In this document: in pieces, positions 42,683 to 52,035 of the stretch
Position numbering within the stretch: position 1 is the first letter of the stretch
Layout: each line of letters opens with the position of its first letter
NCBI GenBank assembly: GCA_900318085.1
Contig: ONJF01000011.1
Location: forward strand, 1 to 64,000
Length of the DNA stretch: 64,000 nucleotides
Reading direction: 5' to 3'
Source of the DNA: an uncultured Bacteroidales bacterium
Lineage (GTDB): Bacteria > Bacteroidota > Bacteroidia > Bacteroidales > F082
Program-made: the position numbers and the translations under genes
Notes under the pieces: generated by a model
The model's database searches: none
What the model was told of the DNA's origin: nothing
Seen by the model: only the letters and a program-made list of their open reading frames with translations

Positions 42683-43801
42683 TCAATAATTGTCTCTTAA
42701 CCAAAGATCAAAAAACTTGTCGTAAACGGAGTAAACACCATTTTCTTCCGTAATCAGTTCTTTGTCCAGCAATCCGTTACAAGCTGATTGCACCGTGCTT
42801 GTTGAATACAACTTATGTCTTTTCACAAAGTTGACTGAAGTAATCTTTGTAGCTTTTCCATCACGATTGATGGCAAGCAACAACTCTTTCTGTTTTTCCG
42901 GTAATTGGAACATTTTCTCCGCATAGGTGAAATCGTTGGATTCGATGATACTCCGAATGGCTTCCTCCATTTCATCAAGACCATATTCCTTTGTCGAAGT
43001 CGAAAGCGAATACATAGCATTTAGCGTTTTCTGCATATACCAAGTAATACCTTCGAATCGGTTATACAATTCATCTATTACACAAGGATCTAACTTCTTA
43101 TCTGCTTCAGCAAACAAATCACAAGCAAACTTGCGGTATTTATTCTGGTCGATAGGTCCCAAATGCATTACCGAGGCACTTTGATAGAAGGGATGGGCAG
43201 CACTGGTAAAGAAATCGCCCATCAGATGACGCTGACTCCCAGCGAAGATGAACTTGGTATTATGGCAGTTCTGAATGTGTGTCCTCAACAAGGCTTCCAC
43301 ATTCTTTTCAGGATACTTCGCAATTTGCTGAAACTCATCAATGGCAACGATATTTGGCTTTTCCGAGTGTTCCAAATAATGGAAGATTTCCTCCAAGGTA
43401 ACGAACGGCTCACGAATGTCACCTAGTTGAAGGTTCAGCTTCGGAATGCCTGACAAATCTGTCGTCATGACAAACGACAACGACCTAACGGCTGCACTGA
43501 AACGCTGCAACCAAATGGTTCCTTTCGGTGCCAAAGCATTCACAATGGAACGGCTCAACATATAAACCATTTCACGCAAGGTGCCTGTTGCATAAAAGTC
43601 GATGAAAAACAGGTTATAGTCCTTTTCCAAGTTGAAGGTGTCGAAACAATGTTGTATCAGTCCCGACTTGCCGATTTTACGGGTCGCGACCAATGCCACA
43701 TCATTGCCATTTTCCAGTTCCCGAAGCAGTTGTTGGCTCTCTTTCTCCCTGTCACAGAAGTACTTGGAAGAAATATAGCCTTTCGTTACAAATGGATTCA
43801 T
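42683..43801 (-). CDS. AAA-type ATPase with winged-helix C-terminus (ATPase_2-like)
   Basis: 372 residues. P-loop ATRKIGKSGLIQH (near 40), Walker B IVAIDEFQQI (near 150) and sensor AGSQRHLM, followed by a C-terminal helical/winged-helix part (about 290-372). Such stand-alone ATPases of the archaeal ATPase_2 group are common in Bacteroidota and Archaea; their job is unknown, often near mobile or accessory genes. By eye the DNA is more AT-rich than its neighbours, which suggests later arrival. It is 1 bp upstream of the PHP gene on the same strand. Confidence 0.82.
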   Translation of the reverse strand: MNPFVTKGYISSKYFCDREKESQQLLRELENGNDVALVATRKIGKSGLIQHCFDTFNLEKDYNLFFIDFYATGTLREMVYMLSRSIVNALAPKGTIWLQRFSAAVRSLSFVMTTDLSGIPKLNLQLGDIREPFVTLEEIFHYLEHSEKPNIVAIDEFQQIAKYPEKNVEALLRTHIQNCHNTKFIFAGSQRHLMGDFFTSAAHPFYQSASVMHLGPIDQNKYRKFACDLFAEADKKLDPCVIDELYNRFEGITWYMQKTLNAMYSLSTSTKEYGLDEMEEAIRSIIESNDFTYAEKMFQLPEKQKELLLAINRDGKATKITSVNFVKRHKLYSTSTVQSACNGLLDKELITEENGVYSVYDKFFDLWLRDNY

Positions 43802-43824
43802 AGTTTTATGCAGAAATAATTATG

Positions 43825-43832
43825 CAAAAGTA
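43825..43832 (-). promoter_or_regulatory. -7 element for the ATPase gene
   Basis: TACTTTTG on the minus strand, 23 bp before the start codon. Confidence 0.55.
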
Positions 43833-43882
43833 ATAATTTTTTCTACATAAAAACTATTTTATTGAACAATTTGTTCTACTTC

Positions 43883-45121
43883 TTACGGATTGGTAATGAC
43901 TTTATAAACCTTGTCGCCGCGCCTAACCAGCGACTTCACGGGTATGGAGCAATATTCGCCCTTGACCGTCTGCTGGACATTGCCCAAATCCACGCGGATT
44001 TCGGTGAGCGTGTCCTCGTAAACGCCTGTCGTCGGACCGATGATCATAATTTGTTCGCCGAGTTTGAGGTCATTGCTGTCCATGCGGATTTCAGCCACGC
44101 CCAATTTGCTGTAGTAGTTGGTAATGAGCCCGATATACTCCTTGCTTTGGGTGGCGTGCGAGCCATATTGTTTCGACCACTCGAAGGTGCGACGGCCCAA
44201 ATAATAGCCGTCCCAGAAACCACGATTATAAACGCTCTTCAACCGTTCCATCCAAGCATCGATTTTCTCTTGCGTGAAGGTACCTTCTTGAATGGCTTTC
44301 ACTGCCTCGCTATAGACCGACACCGTCAGTTTGGTATACTCCGGCGAGCGACCACGCCCTTCGATTTTCAGCACTTCAACGCCGGCATCCAACACCCTGT
44401 CCAAGAAAGGCAAAGTGCAAAGATCCTTGGGCGACATGATATATTCATTGTCGAGCATCAATTCATAACCTTCTTCACGTTCGCGCACGTCATAGCCACG
44501 GCGGCAGAGCTGCATGCATGCACCACGATTGGAGGACGAGTTGTAAATGTCCTGGCTCAAATTGCACTTACCCGAGATGGCCATACAAAGCGCGCCATGG
44601 CAGAACACCTCGATGCGCACCAAGTCGCCATGAGGGCCACGGATTTGTTGGCGTTTAATCTCTTCGGTGATATGGCGCACTTGGTCGATGTTGAGTTCGC
44701 GGGCGGTCACCATCACATCAGCGAACTGGGAGTAATAGCGCACCGCTTCCAGGTTGGTAATATTGCATTGCGTCGACATGTGCACTTCGACACCGATTTG
44801 CCGGGCATATTGGATCACGCTTTGGTCGGAGGCGATGATGGCCGAAATGCCGTTAGCCTTAATGGCATCGAGCAGTTGGTGCATCTCCTCCATCTCCTCG
44901 TCATAGATGATGGTATTGACTGTAACATAGCTCTTTACGCCATTTTCATTACAAGTCTCGGCCAACTGACGCAAGTCGTCGAGGGTAAAGTTCTTCGCCG
45001 AGCGCGAGCGCATATTGAGTTTGCCAATGCCGAAATAGACGCTACCGGCACCAGCTTGTATGGCGGCTGCGAGGGCTTCGTAGGAGCCCACAGGGGCCAT
45101 GATCTCGATGTTTTGTTTCAT
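43883..45121 (-). CDS. trhP: U32 family protein, TrhP-like (tRNA hydroxylation)
   Basis: 412 residues from ATG 45121 (the adjacent ATG 45124 is equally possible). It resembles E. coli TrhP/YegQ, needed for 5-hydroxyuridine at the tRNA wobble position: IEIMAPVGSYEALAAA at the start, FCHGALCMAISGKCNLSQ and RGACMQLCRRGYDV with conserved cysteines, then YIMSPKDL and EVLKIEGRGRSPEYTK. The frame stays open upstream to 45223 but only through a repeat, a terminator and part of the tRNA, so that extension is not coding. It is the second U32 gene of the window and carries no insertions. Confidence 0.87.
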   Translation of the reverse strand: MKQNIEIMAPVGSYEALAAAIQAGAGSVYFGIGKLNMRSRSAKNFTLDDLRQLAETCNENGVKSYVTVNTIIYDEEMEEMHQLLDAIKANGISAIIASDQSVIQYARQIGVEVHMSTQCNITNLEAVRYYSQFADVMVTARELNIDQVRHITEEIKRQQIRGPHGDLVRIEVFCHGALCMAISGKCNLSQDIYNSSSNRGACMQLCRRGYDVREREEGYELMLDNEYIMSPKDLCTLPFLDRVLDAGVEVLKIEGRGRSPEYTKLTVSVYSEAVKAIQEGTFTQEKIDAWMERLKSVYNRGFWDGYYLGRRTFEWSKQYGSHATQSKEYIGLITNYYSKLGVAEIRMDSNDLKLGEQIMIIGPTTGVYEDTLTEIRVDLGNVQQTVKGEYCSIPVKSLVRRGDKVYKVITNP

Positions 45122-45139
45122 CATTTTTCCATTAGGGCG

Positions 45140-45170
45140 GCTCTTCGACAGGCTCAGGGACCGCAGTACT
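45140..45170. repeat. TTCGACAGGCTCA repeat, half copy
   Basis: TTCGACAGGCTCAGGGACCG at 45144 matches one arm of the element in the PHP gene; it lies in the leader of the TrhP-like gene. Confidence 0.7.
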
Positions 45171-45175
45171 ACAAA

Positions 45176-45204
45176 AAAGCCAGCCTGAAACTCAAGCTGG
45201 CTTT
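45176..45204 (-). terminator. Terminator after tRNA-Pro
   Basis: On the minus strand AAAGCCAGC pairs with GCTGGCTTT and T's follow; 8 bp past the tRNA 3' end. Confidence 0.85.
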
Positions 45205-45211
45205 GACAAAG

Positions 45212-45285
45212 TCGGGATGACAAGATTCGAACTTGCGGCCTCTTCGTCCCGAACGAAGCGCGCTACCGGGCTGCGCTACATCCCG
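45212..45285 (-). tRNA. tRNA-Pro (anticodon CGG)
   Basis: 74 nt. Acceptor CGGGATG / CATCCCG, D-arm GCGC/GCGC, anticodon stem CTTCG/CGAAG with loop TTCGGGA (anticodon CGG, codon CCG), T-arm GCAAGTTCGAATCTTGT, discriminator A. CCA not encoded. Confidence 0.95.
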
Positions 45286-45300
45286 AACCGTTTTGCGCTG

Positions 45301-45308
45301 CAAAATTA
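45301..45308 (-). promoter_or_regulatory. -7 element for tRNA-Pro
   Basis: TAATTTTG on the minus strand, 15 bp before the tRNA. Confidence 0.55.
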
Positions 45309-45359
45309 CACAATATTTTGATATGGTGTGCAATTAATTGGTCAGATTTTTCTTTTCCG

Positions 45360-45932
45360 TCAAAAACTGATAATGCCCAAATGCTCCAAAAGAATCTTCA
45401 ATCCGATGAGAATCAATATGATACCACCAATAATACCAGCCGACTTCTCGTATTTCGAACCAAAAACATTGCCTATCTTGACACCCAAGACAGAGAAAAC
45501 AAAAGTGGTAAGACCAATAATGAGCACTGATGACCAAAGCCTCACTTGAATACAAGCAAACGAAACACCCACCGCCAAGGCATCAATGCTGGTGGCGATG
45601 GCCAAAAGCAGCATGGTCTTGAAATCGAGGGCATCGTTTTCTTTGCCTTCTTCTTCCTTACCCCAAATGGCTTCCCGAATCATGTTGGCACCAATGAGAA
45701 ACAATAGTCCAAAGGCAATCCAGTGGTCGTAAGCTTCAATCATTTCCTGAAACTGCGCGCCTAAGAAATAGCCAATCGTGGGCATCAAGGCTTGGAATCC
45801 TCCAAACCAAAGACCGCAGACCAAAGCCATACGCCATGAAAACCGCTTGGTGGTCAGGCCTTTGCAGATGGAGACCGAAAAGGCATCCATGGAGAGGCCA
45901 ATGGCAATCAGTAGCAGTTCTAGGAAGGTCAT
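45360..45932 (-). CDS. mntP: Manganese efflux pump MntP
   Basis: 190 residues with six membrane helices and the family's repeated acidic motif: LSMDAFSVSICKG in the first helix and TSIDALAVGVSFA in the fourth, the Asp residues being those needed for Mn(II) export. Length is exact for MntP (DUF204). No yybP-ykoY riboswitch is seen in the short leader. Confidence 0.95.
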   Translation of the reverse strand: MTFLELLLIAIGLSMDAFSVSICKGLTTKRFSWRMALVCGLWFGGFQALMPTIGYFLGAQFQEMIEAYDHWIAFGLLFLIGANMIREAIWGKEEEGKENDALDFKTMLLLAIATSIDALAVGVSFACIQVRLWSSVLIIGLTTFVFSVLGVKIGNVFGSKYEKSAGIIGGIILILIGLKILLEHLGIISF

Positions 45933-45951
45933 TTGCTTAAGGATTATGGCG

Positions 45952-45959
45952 CAAAAATA
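45952..45959 (-). promoter_or_regulatory. -7 element for mntP
   Basis: TATTTTTG on the minus strand, 19 bp before the start codon. Confidence 0.55.
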
Positions 45960-45991
45960 GCACTATTTTTCGCTAATGTTGATAAAAAACC

Positions 45992-45999
45992 TATTTTTG
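45992..45999 (+). promoter_or_regulatory. -7 element for the outer-membrane barrel gene
   Basis: TATTTTTG. The repeat at 46027-46133 would lie in the transcribed leader between it and the ATG at 46177. Confidence 0.55.
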
Positions 46000-46026
46000 C
46001 AGGATGAGCAAAACCTCAAGCCTTTA

Positions 46027-46133
46027 GCCTCATGGCGGAGGGACATCCGCCATCTCCTATGCGGGAGGGTGTCCCTATCGCTTAGGAGATTGCGGGGCAC
46101 CTCATTCCGCAAATACTGAACCGCAATGAGGCT
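46027..46133. repeat. Compound inverted repeat in the leader of the barrel gene
   Basis: Outer arms AGCCTCAT and ATGAGGCT; inside are GGCGGAGGGACATCCGCC, GGGAGGGTGTCCC and CTTAGGAGATTGCGGGG. Same family as 6773-6906 and 16776-16862. If transcribed it would fold into a large hairpin. Confidence 0.75.
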
Positions 46134-46176
46134 GATAGGTGAGGTTAACTATAAGAAGTATATCAACATCATCAAT

Positions 46177-47475
46177 ATGAAAAAGACCTTATTCCTTATG
46201 CTCGCCCTACTGTTGGCAGTGGGCGGCATGGCTCAAGAAAAGAAAGCCAAGAAAGAAAAGACCTATAATGAAAAAGGCGAAATCATCAAGAAAGGCTGGA
46301 ACTTCGGTCCGCTGCCCGTGGTAGGCTATGATGCCGACCTGGGCTTCCAGTACGGTGTGACTTGCGACATCTTCAACTTCGGCGACGGCTCACGCTATCC
46401 CCGCTACAACTACAAGTTCAATGTGGAGGCCTCGCGCTATACCAAAGGCTCAGGCGTGTTCCGCTTCTACAGCGACATGCCTTATGTCGTGAAAGACACG
46501 AAACTCTTCTTCGACGTGACCTATTTCTACGCCAAGAAATACGAGTTCTTCGGCTTCAACGGCTTCGAGGCCAGCACCTTCGACCCATATGCAGGCATTG
46601 AAGGAGTCAAGAGCGGCTACCACTTCATCAACCGCAACCAGTTCCGTTTTGTGGGTAGCATGCAAAGGCCTTTCTTTGGCGTGCCTAATCTATATTGGAC
46701 GGCAGGCTTGGCATACTACAACACCAAAGTCGACCGCATCAACCTGGAAGGTTATGAAGACCAAGTAACCTTGTATGAAGAATACACCGCGAACAACATC
46801 ATCAAGGAAGATGAGGCCCATGGCGGCAACACCACGCAAATCCGTCTCGGCATGTTGTACGACAGCCGCGACCACAATAGCGACCCGACCAAAGGCATCT
46901 ACGCCGAAGCCACATTAGTGGGAGCTCCCGACTTCATCGACCGCAAGGGCTACAGCAACCTGTCATACACCTTCTTGTGGAGACAATACATCCCTGTTTA
47001 TAAAGACAAACTAACCTTCGCCTATCGTCTCGGCGCCCAAAACCGCATCGCCGGTAAGACACCATGGTACATGATCAACAACTTGAACACTATGTTCTTC
47101 CAAAAAATGTACACTGAAGGTTTGGGCGGTGCCGTGACCATGCGCGGCGTGAATCGTAACGGTGTCATCGGCGAAGGCTTTGCCTTTGCCAATTTGGAAA
47201 TGCGCTGGCGCATCGTAGGTTTCCAGTTCATCAACCAAAACTGGTTAGTGGCCTTGAATCCCTTCTTCGATGCAGGCATTGTGACACAACCTTTCAGAGA
47301 GGAAGAAATGAAGGTGGCAGGCGGTTCTGGCATACCCAACTACGAACCTGCTTTTGAATGCTATGCTGGCAAAGAAGGCCTTCACATGAGCGCAGGCTGT
47401 GGCCTCAAACTCATCATGAACCGCAACCTTGGACAAGCGCGATGGCGAGAAACTGAAGACTTTCGTCGGGTTTAA
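46177..47475 (+). CDS. Outer-membrane beta-barrel protein (Omp85/surface antigen-like)
   Basis: 432 residues. Signal peptide (1-20, ending GGMAQ), a short charged linker, then repeated amphipathic strands: VVGYDADLGFQYGVTC, TKLFFDVTYFYAKKYEF, QIRLGMLYDSRDHNSDPTKG (typical of the Omp85 barrel) and GAVTMRGVNRNGVIGEG (the RGF-like motif region). No POTRA domain precedes the barrel, so it resembles the barrel-only surface-antigen group. ATG 46177 is chosen for the signal peptide. The protein may be slightly cut short: it ends at RRV without the aromatic last residue typical of barrels. Confidence 0.8.
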   Translation: MKKTLFLMLALLLAVGGMAQEKKAKKEKTYNEKGEIIKKGWNFGPLPVVGYDADLGFQYGVTCDIFNFGDGSRYPRYNYKFNVEASRYTKGSGVFRFYSDMPYVVKDTKLFFDVTYFYAKKYEFFGFNGFEASTFDPYAGIEGVKSGYHFINRNQFRFVGSMQRPFFGVPNLYWTAGLAYYNTKVDRINLEGYEDQVTLYEEYTANNIIKEDEAHGGNTTQIRLGMLYDSRDHNSDPTKGIYAEATLVGAPDFIDRKGYSNLSYTFLWRQYIPVYKDKLTFAYRLGAQNRIAGKTPWYMINNLNTMFFQKMYTEGLGGAVTMRGVNRNGVIGEGFAFANLEMRWRIVGFQFINQNWLVALNPFFDAGIVTQPFREEEMKVAGGSGIPNYEPAFECYAGKEGLHMSAGCGLKLIMNRNLGQARWRETEDFRRV

Positions 47476-47527
47476 TTACATTTTCTGATTTTTCGGAAAC
47501 AAATCTTACATTAATAGGCTACAAAAC

Positions 47528-47562
47528 AATCGGTCGGCAAGGGATTTCCTCGTCGACCGATT
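47528..47562 (+). terminator. Terminator after the barrel gene
   Basis: AATCGGTCG and CGACCGATT form the stem and CTTATTTG follows. The hairpin may serve both strands. Confidence 0.8.
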
Positions 47563-47598
47563 CTTATTTGTAAGAGATTTGTGGTAGATTTGTTTCCC

Positions 47599-48345
47599 TT
47601 ATTTTGCCTTCCCTTGGTTGGCGACAGCAGCCATCAGCGCGGCCACCTTCTCGGGATCTCCCAAGAAGAAGTCCTTTTGGAGCTTCATGTTGTCGTCAAA
47701 CTCGAAGACATACGGGATACCTGTCGGGATGTTGAAGGCGATGATTTCGTCGTTGCTCATGCCTTTCAGCACCTTAACCACACCACGTAAACTGTTGCCG
47801 TGGGCCACCACCAACACTTGGTTGTGGGTCTCAAAGGCCTTCATGATGTTGTTCTCATAGTAAGGCATCACACGCTCGATAGTGTCGCAAAGGGCCTCGG
47901 TGAGCGGGATTTGATCGTCGGTGAGCTCGGCATAGCGCGGGTCCATGCGGGGACTCTTGGGGTCGTTCATCTCCAACGCAGGCGGACGCACATCGAAGGC
48001 ACGACGCCACAGGCGCACCTGCTCGTCGCCGTATTTCTCAGCGGTCATCTTCTTGTCGAGGCCTTGCAGTTGACCATACGACTTCTCATTAAGTCTCCAT
48101 GACTTATACACCGGCAGCCAATCCATGTCCATGGCTTCGAGAGCCAGGTTCAAGGTTTTGATGGCGCGCTTCAGGTAAGAGGTGAAGCAGATTTCAGGCT
48201 TGTAGCCGTTTTCTTTCAGCGTTTTGCCCGCTTCTATGGCTTCTTGTACACCTTTTTCCGAGAGGTCGACGTTGGTCCACCCCGTAAAGAGGTTCAATTT
48301 GTTCCATTCACTTTCTCCGTGACGGATAAGAATTAATTTCTTCAT
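47599..48345 (-). CDS. gpmA: 2,3-bisphosphoglycerate-dependent phosphoglycerate mutase
   Basis: 248 residues. Interconverts 3- and 2-phosphoglycerate in glycolysis. Shows the histidine phosphatase motif LIRHGESEWN (phosphorylated His), LFTGWTNVDLSEKG, SYGQLQGLDK and the second catalytic His in VVAHGNSLRG. Full length. Confidence 0.97.
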   Translation of the reverse strand: MKKLILIRHGESEWNKLNLFTGWTNVDLSEKGVQEAIEAGKTLKENGYKPEICFTSYLKRAIKTLNLALEAMDMDWLPVYKSWRLNEKSYGQLQGLDKKMTAEKYGDEQVRLWRRAFDVRPPALEMNDPKSPRMDPRYAELTDDQIPLTEALCDTIERVMPYYENNIMKAFETHNQVLVVAHGNSLRGVVKVLKGMSNDEIIAFNIPTGIPYVFEFDDNMKLQKDFFLGDPEKVAALMAAVANQGKAK

Positions 48346-48360
48346 TGTTTAATTGTTTAT

Positions 48361-48398
48361 TGTTGAATTAATTACGTTGAATCTTCGATTTGTTTAAT
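48361..48398. repeat. TTGAATCTTCGATTTGTT spacer repeat, copy 1
   Basis: TGTTGAATTAATTACGTTGA then ATCTTCGATTTGTTTAAT; it closely matches 51977-52014. Lies between gpmA and the OstA-like gene, touching the stop codon of the latter. Confidence 0.6.
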
Positions 48399-50058
48399 CG
48401 CTGTTTTCTTTTCTGGGTCGGTGCCGTTTCGGTTGTTCTTCTTGGACTTCCGTTTCTTCAGCTTCTTCCGTTGACGTTTCGGTTTGGATTTCTGTGGGTG
48501 CGACTTCGACCTGAGGCATCTCGGCTTCAACACGTCGAAAGATGTCGTCCTTATCCCTAGGTCGGGCCTCGTCGTGCCATTTGAAACCAGGTAAGTAACG
48601 GCTGCTTTCATTCAAGTCTTTCTCGGGATACATCGTCTCATCGATGTTCTTGAACGACTTGATGATGGAAACGCTTTGGTTCTCCATCTCAATCACCATA
48701 GTCTCCGAATTCGCCACATCAATGCCTATGGTTCCACCATCGTCATCACGAATCCAATAGATAGTCTCGGCTTTGTCGCCATCCACATTGACTTGGTGTA
48801 TGTTCCCATCTCTGAATTTCGACAGGATGTCTTGCCCTTTGATTTGGTTGAAGCCTTCGATGGAGTCCTGCGAAATGATGAAGGCATTGCCTTTCTGTAG
48901 CACCCAGTCGACATTGTGGTCTTTGAGCTTGATGTCGATATCAACGCCCGTCAACTGGCTGTCCTCGGCCCAAAGGATGGGCGCCACGCGCATCTGTATC
49001 GTGGAGTCAGCCTTCAGATAGGTCAAGGTGTCGCATTTGCCCTGCATATCCGACTTGAAAAAACGCACATTCCGGCGAGCGATGAGTTTCTCTGCCTCCT
49101 CTTTTTGCTTATCAAAGTACATGAACAACGTGTCGCCGTGGATGTAGAGCGAGTCCCCTCCATCGTAACTGATGGCGTAAGCGCTATCGGTGGCAAACGA
49201 CAATCCTTTGTTCTCCCACATCTCCACGTAGTCGCCACGCATAATGACTTTGTACGAGGTGTCAATCATGTCTACGCGGTCATAGGCTTGGGCCAGACCT
49301 CGAGTACGGTCGTAGAAGATGGAATCAGACCACATCTGTTGTGTCTCATTATGCATATAAGGCCTCTGGTAGAGGTGCACATGGTCCTCATTCACCAAAT
49401 AATAGCCATGCGTGCCTTCAAGCACGTTTTCCTTGTTAATAATGGTTGTCGGACCCTGAAACCACATCTTCTCGATGCTTGTATTATAAAACAAGGTATC
49501 GGTATACATCTGGTATTTCGGACTATACACCTCCACATTCTCAAAAAACGAAAACTCTTTCAATCGGTCGCGATAATAGCCGTAATGGCTTTTCAGGGTC
49601 TTGTCACCGCGCACCGTGGTGGCGCTGTCAGGATAACTGGCCAAATGCAAGTTGCGGTCATAAGTGAGGTATTCGGTGTACAGTGTGGTCGAGTCATCGA
49701 TGAGTTTCACATGGTCGAAGAACTCCGCAAAACGGGTGTTGCCATCATAGTCAAGCAGGTCGCTGAAAATCTCCACGCTATCGTTGACGATGATATGTAC
49801 ATTCTGATAAGCGTTGAAGCTATTGGTCTTCTGGTAGAAATAGGCGCTATCACAAAAGAAATACGCCGAGTCGTGGCGCATCTTCACATGGCCGATGAGT
49901 CGCTGCACATCACCCATGCTTTTCGAGTAGACGGCCTTGTCATAATGCTCAATGTGGATGCGGGTCTTCTTGCGCTGCACGGTGTCCTGCTCCTGTGCCA
50001 CAATGCTTTGCGACAACAGCAGAAAAAGAGATAGTATGAGCAGGACTTTGGCTTTCAT
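48394..50058 (-). CDS. OstA/LptA-like protein
   Basis: 554 residues from ATG 50058. Signal peptide (1-21, ending SIVAQ), then repeated beta strands of the OstA/LptA jelly-roll type (for example LIGHVKMRHDSAYFFCDSAYFY and MRGDYVEMWENKGLSF), then a charged low-complexity tail rich in Glu and Lys. LptA-type proteins carry LPS across the periplasm; the long Bacteroidota form may act near LptD. An upstream in-frame ATG at 50157 reads through a 28-bp palindrome and the promoter and is rejected. Confidence 0.83.
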   Translation of the reverse strand: MKAKVLLILSLFLLLSQSIVAQEQDTVQRKKTRIHIEHYDKAVYSKSMGDVQRLIGHVKMRHDSAYFFCDSAYFYQKTNSFNAYQNVHIIVNDSVEIFSDLLDYDGNTRFAEFFDHVKLIDDSTTLYTEYLTYDRNLHLASYPDSATTVRGDKTLKSHYGYYRDRLKEFSFFENVEVYSPKYQMYTDTLFYNTSIEKMWFQGPTTIINKENVLEGTHGYYLVNEDHVHLYQRPYMHNETQQMWSDSIFYDRTRGLAQAYDRVDMIDTSYKVIMRGDYVEMWENKGLSFATDSAYAISYDGGDSLYIHGDTLFMYFDKQKEEAEKLIARRNVRFFKSDMQGKCDTLTYLKADSTIQMRVAPILWAEDSQLTGVDIDIKLKDHNVDWVLQKGNAFIISQDSIEGFNQIKGQDILSKFRDGNIHQVNVDGDKAETIYWIRDDDGGTIGIDVANSETMVIEMENQSVSIIKSFKNIDETMYPEKDLNESSRYLPGFKWHDEARPRDKDDIFRRVEAEMPQVEVAPTEIQTETSTEEAEETEVQEEQPKRHRPRKENSD

Positions 50059-50075
50059 CGTGATGAAATAACGCG

Positions 50076-50107
50076 CAAATGTACGATTATTGTCCGAATT
50101 GGGCAAA
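50076..50107 (-). promoter_or_regulatory. Promoter of the OstA-like gene
   Basis: On the minus strand TTTG (50104-50107), 20-bp spacer, TACATTTG (50076-50083), 17 bp before the ATG. A palindrome begins 7 bp upstream of the -33 element. Confidence 0.7.
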
Positions 50108-50113
50108 AAAGAT

Positions 50114-50141
50114 GTGGAGACGGTGTGCACTCCGTCTCCAC
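50114..50141. repeat. 28-bp palindrome (GTAGAGACG family), copy 9
   Basis: Arms GTGGAGACG and CGTCTCCAC around GTGTGCACTC; both arms carry the same A-to-G / T-to-C compensating change, so pairing is kept. Confidence 0.88.
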
Positions 50142-50188
50142 AAAACAATGAATTCAAGATGATTACAAATTACATTGTCGGTTTCGTG

Positions 50189-50216
50189 GTAGAGACGTGG
50201 CGCGCCGCGTCTCTAC
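50189..50216. repeat. 28-bp palindrome (GTAGAGACG family), copy 10
   Basis: Identical in all 28 positions to copy 7 (27677-27704). It lies 9 bp beyond the glnS stop. Confidence 0.9.
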
Positions 50217-50225
50217 AAAGGTTTT

Positions 50226-51971
<1,746 letters not shown>

Positions 51972-51976
51972 AGATT

Positions 51977-52030
51977 GTTGAATTAACTTCTTTGAATCTT
52001 CGATTTGTTGATTGTTGATTGTTTAATTGT
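51977..52030. repeat. TTGAATCTTCGATTTGTT spacer repeat, copy 2
   Basis: TGTTGAATTAACTTCTTTGA then ATCTTCGATTTGTTGATT and a GATTGTTGATTGTTTAATTG tail. It fills the glnS - C69 peptidase gap. Confidence 0.6.
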
Positions 52031-52035
52031 AGACT

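Noticed and set aside
43862-45220. 452-codon open frame on the plus strand opposite the TrhP-like gene
   Set aside because: It mirrors a gene with clear U32 motifs; the translation has no family motif and is rich in His, Val and Asp as antisense frames of GC-biased genes are.
45933-45991. Manganese riboswitch (yybP-ykoY) before mntP
   Set aside because: Only about 20 bp lie between the promoter and the start codon, too short for the aptamer.
48916-50034. 372-codon plus-strand frame opposite the OstA-like gene
   Set aside because: Antisense shadow of a gene with a signal peptide, promoter and family fold; no start context or motif of its own.
50059-50157. Longer start of the OstA-like protein
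   Set aside because: It passes through a palindrome and the promoter; the signal peptide starts at 50058.
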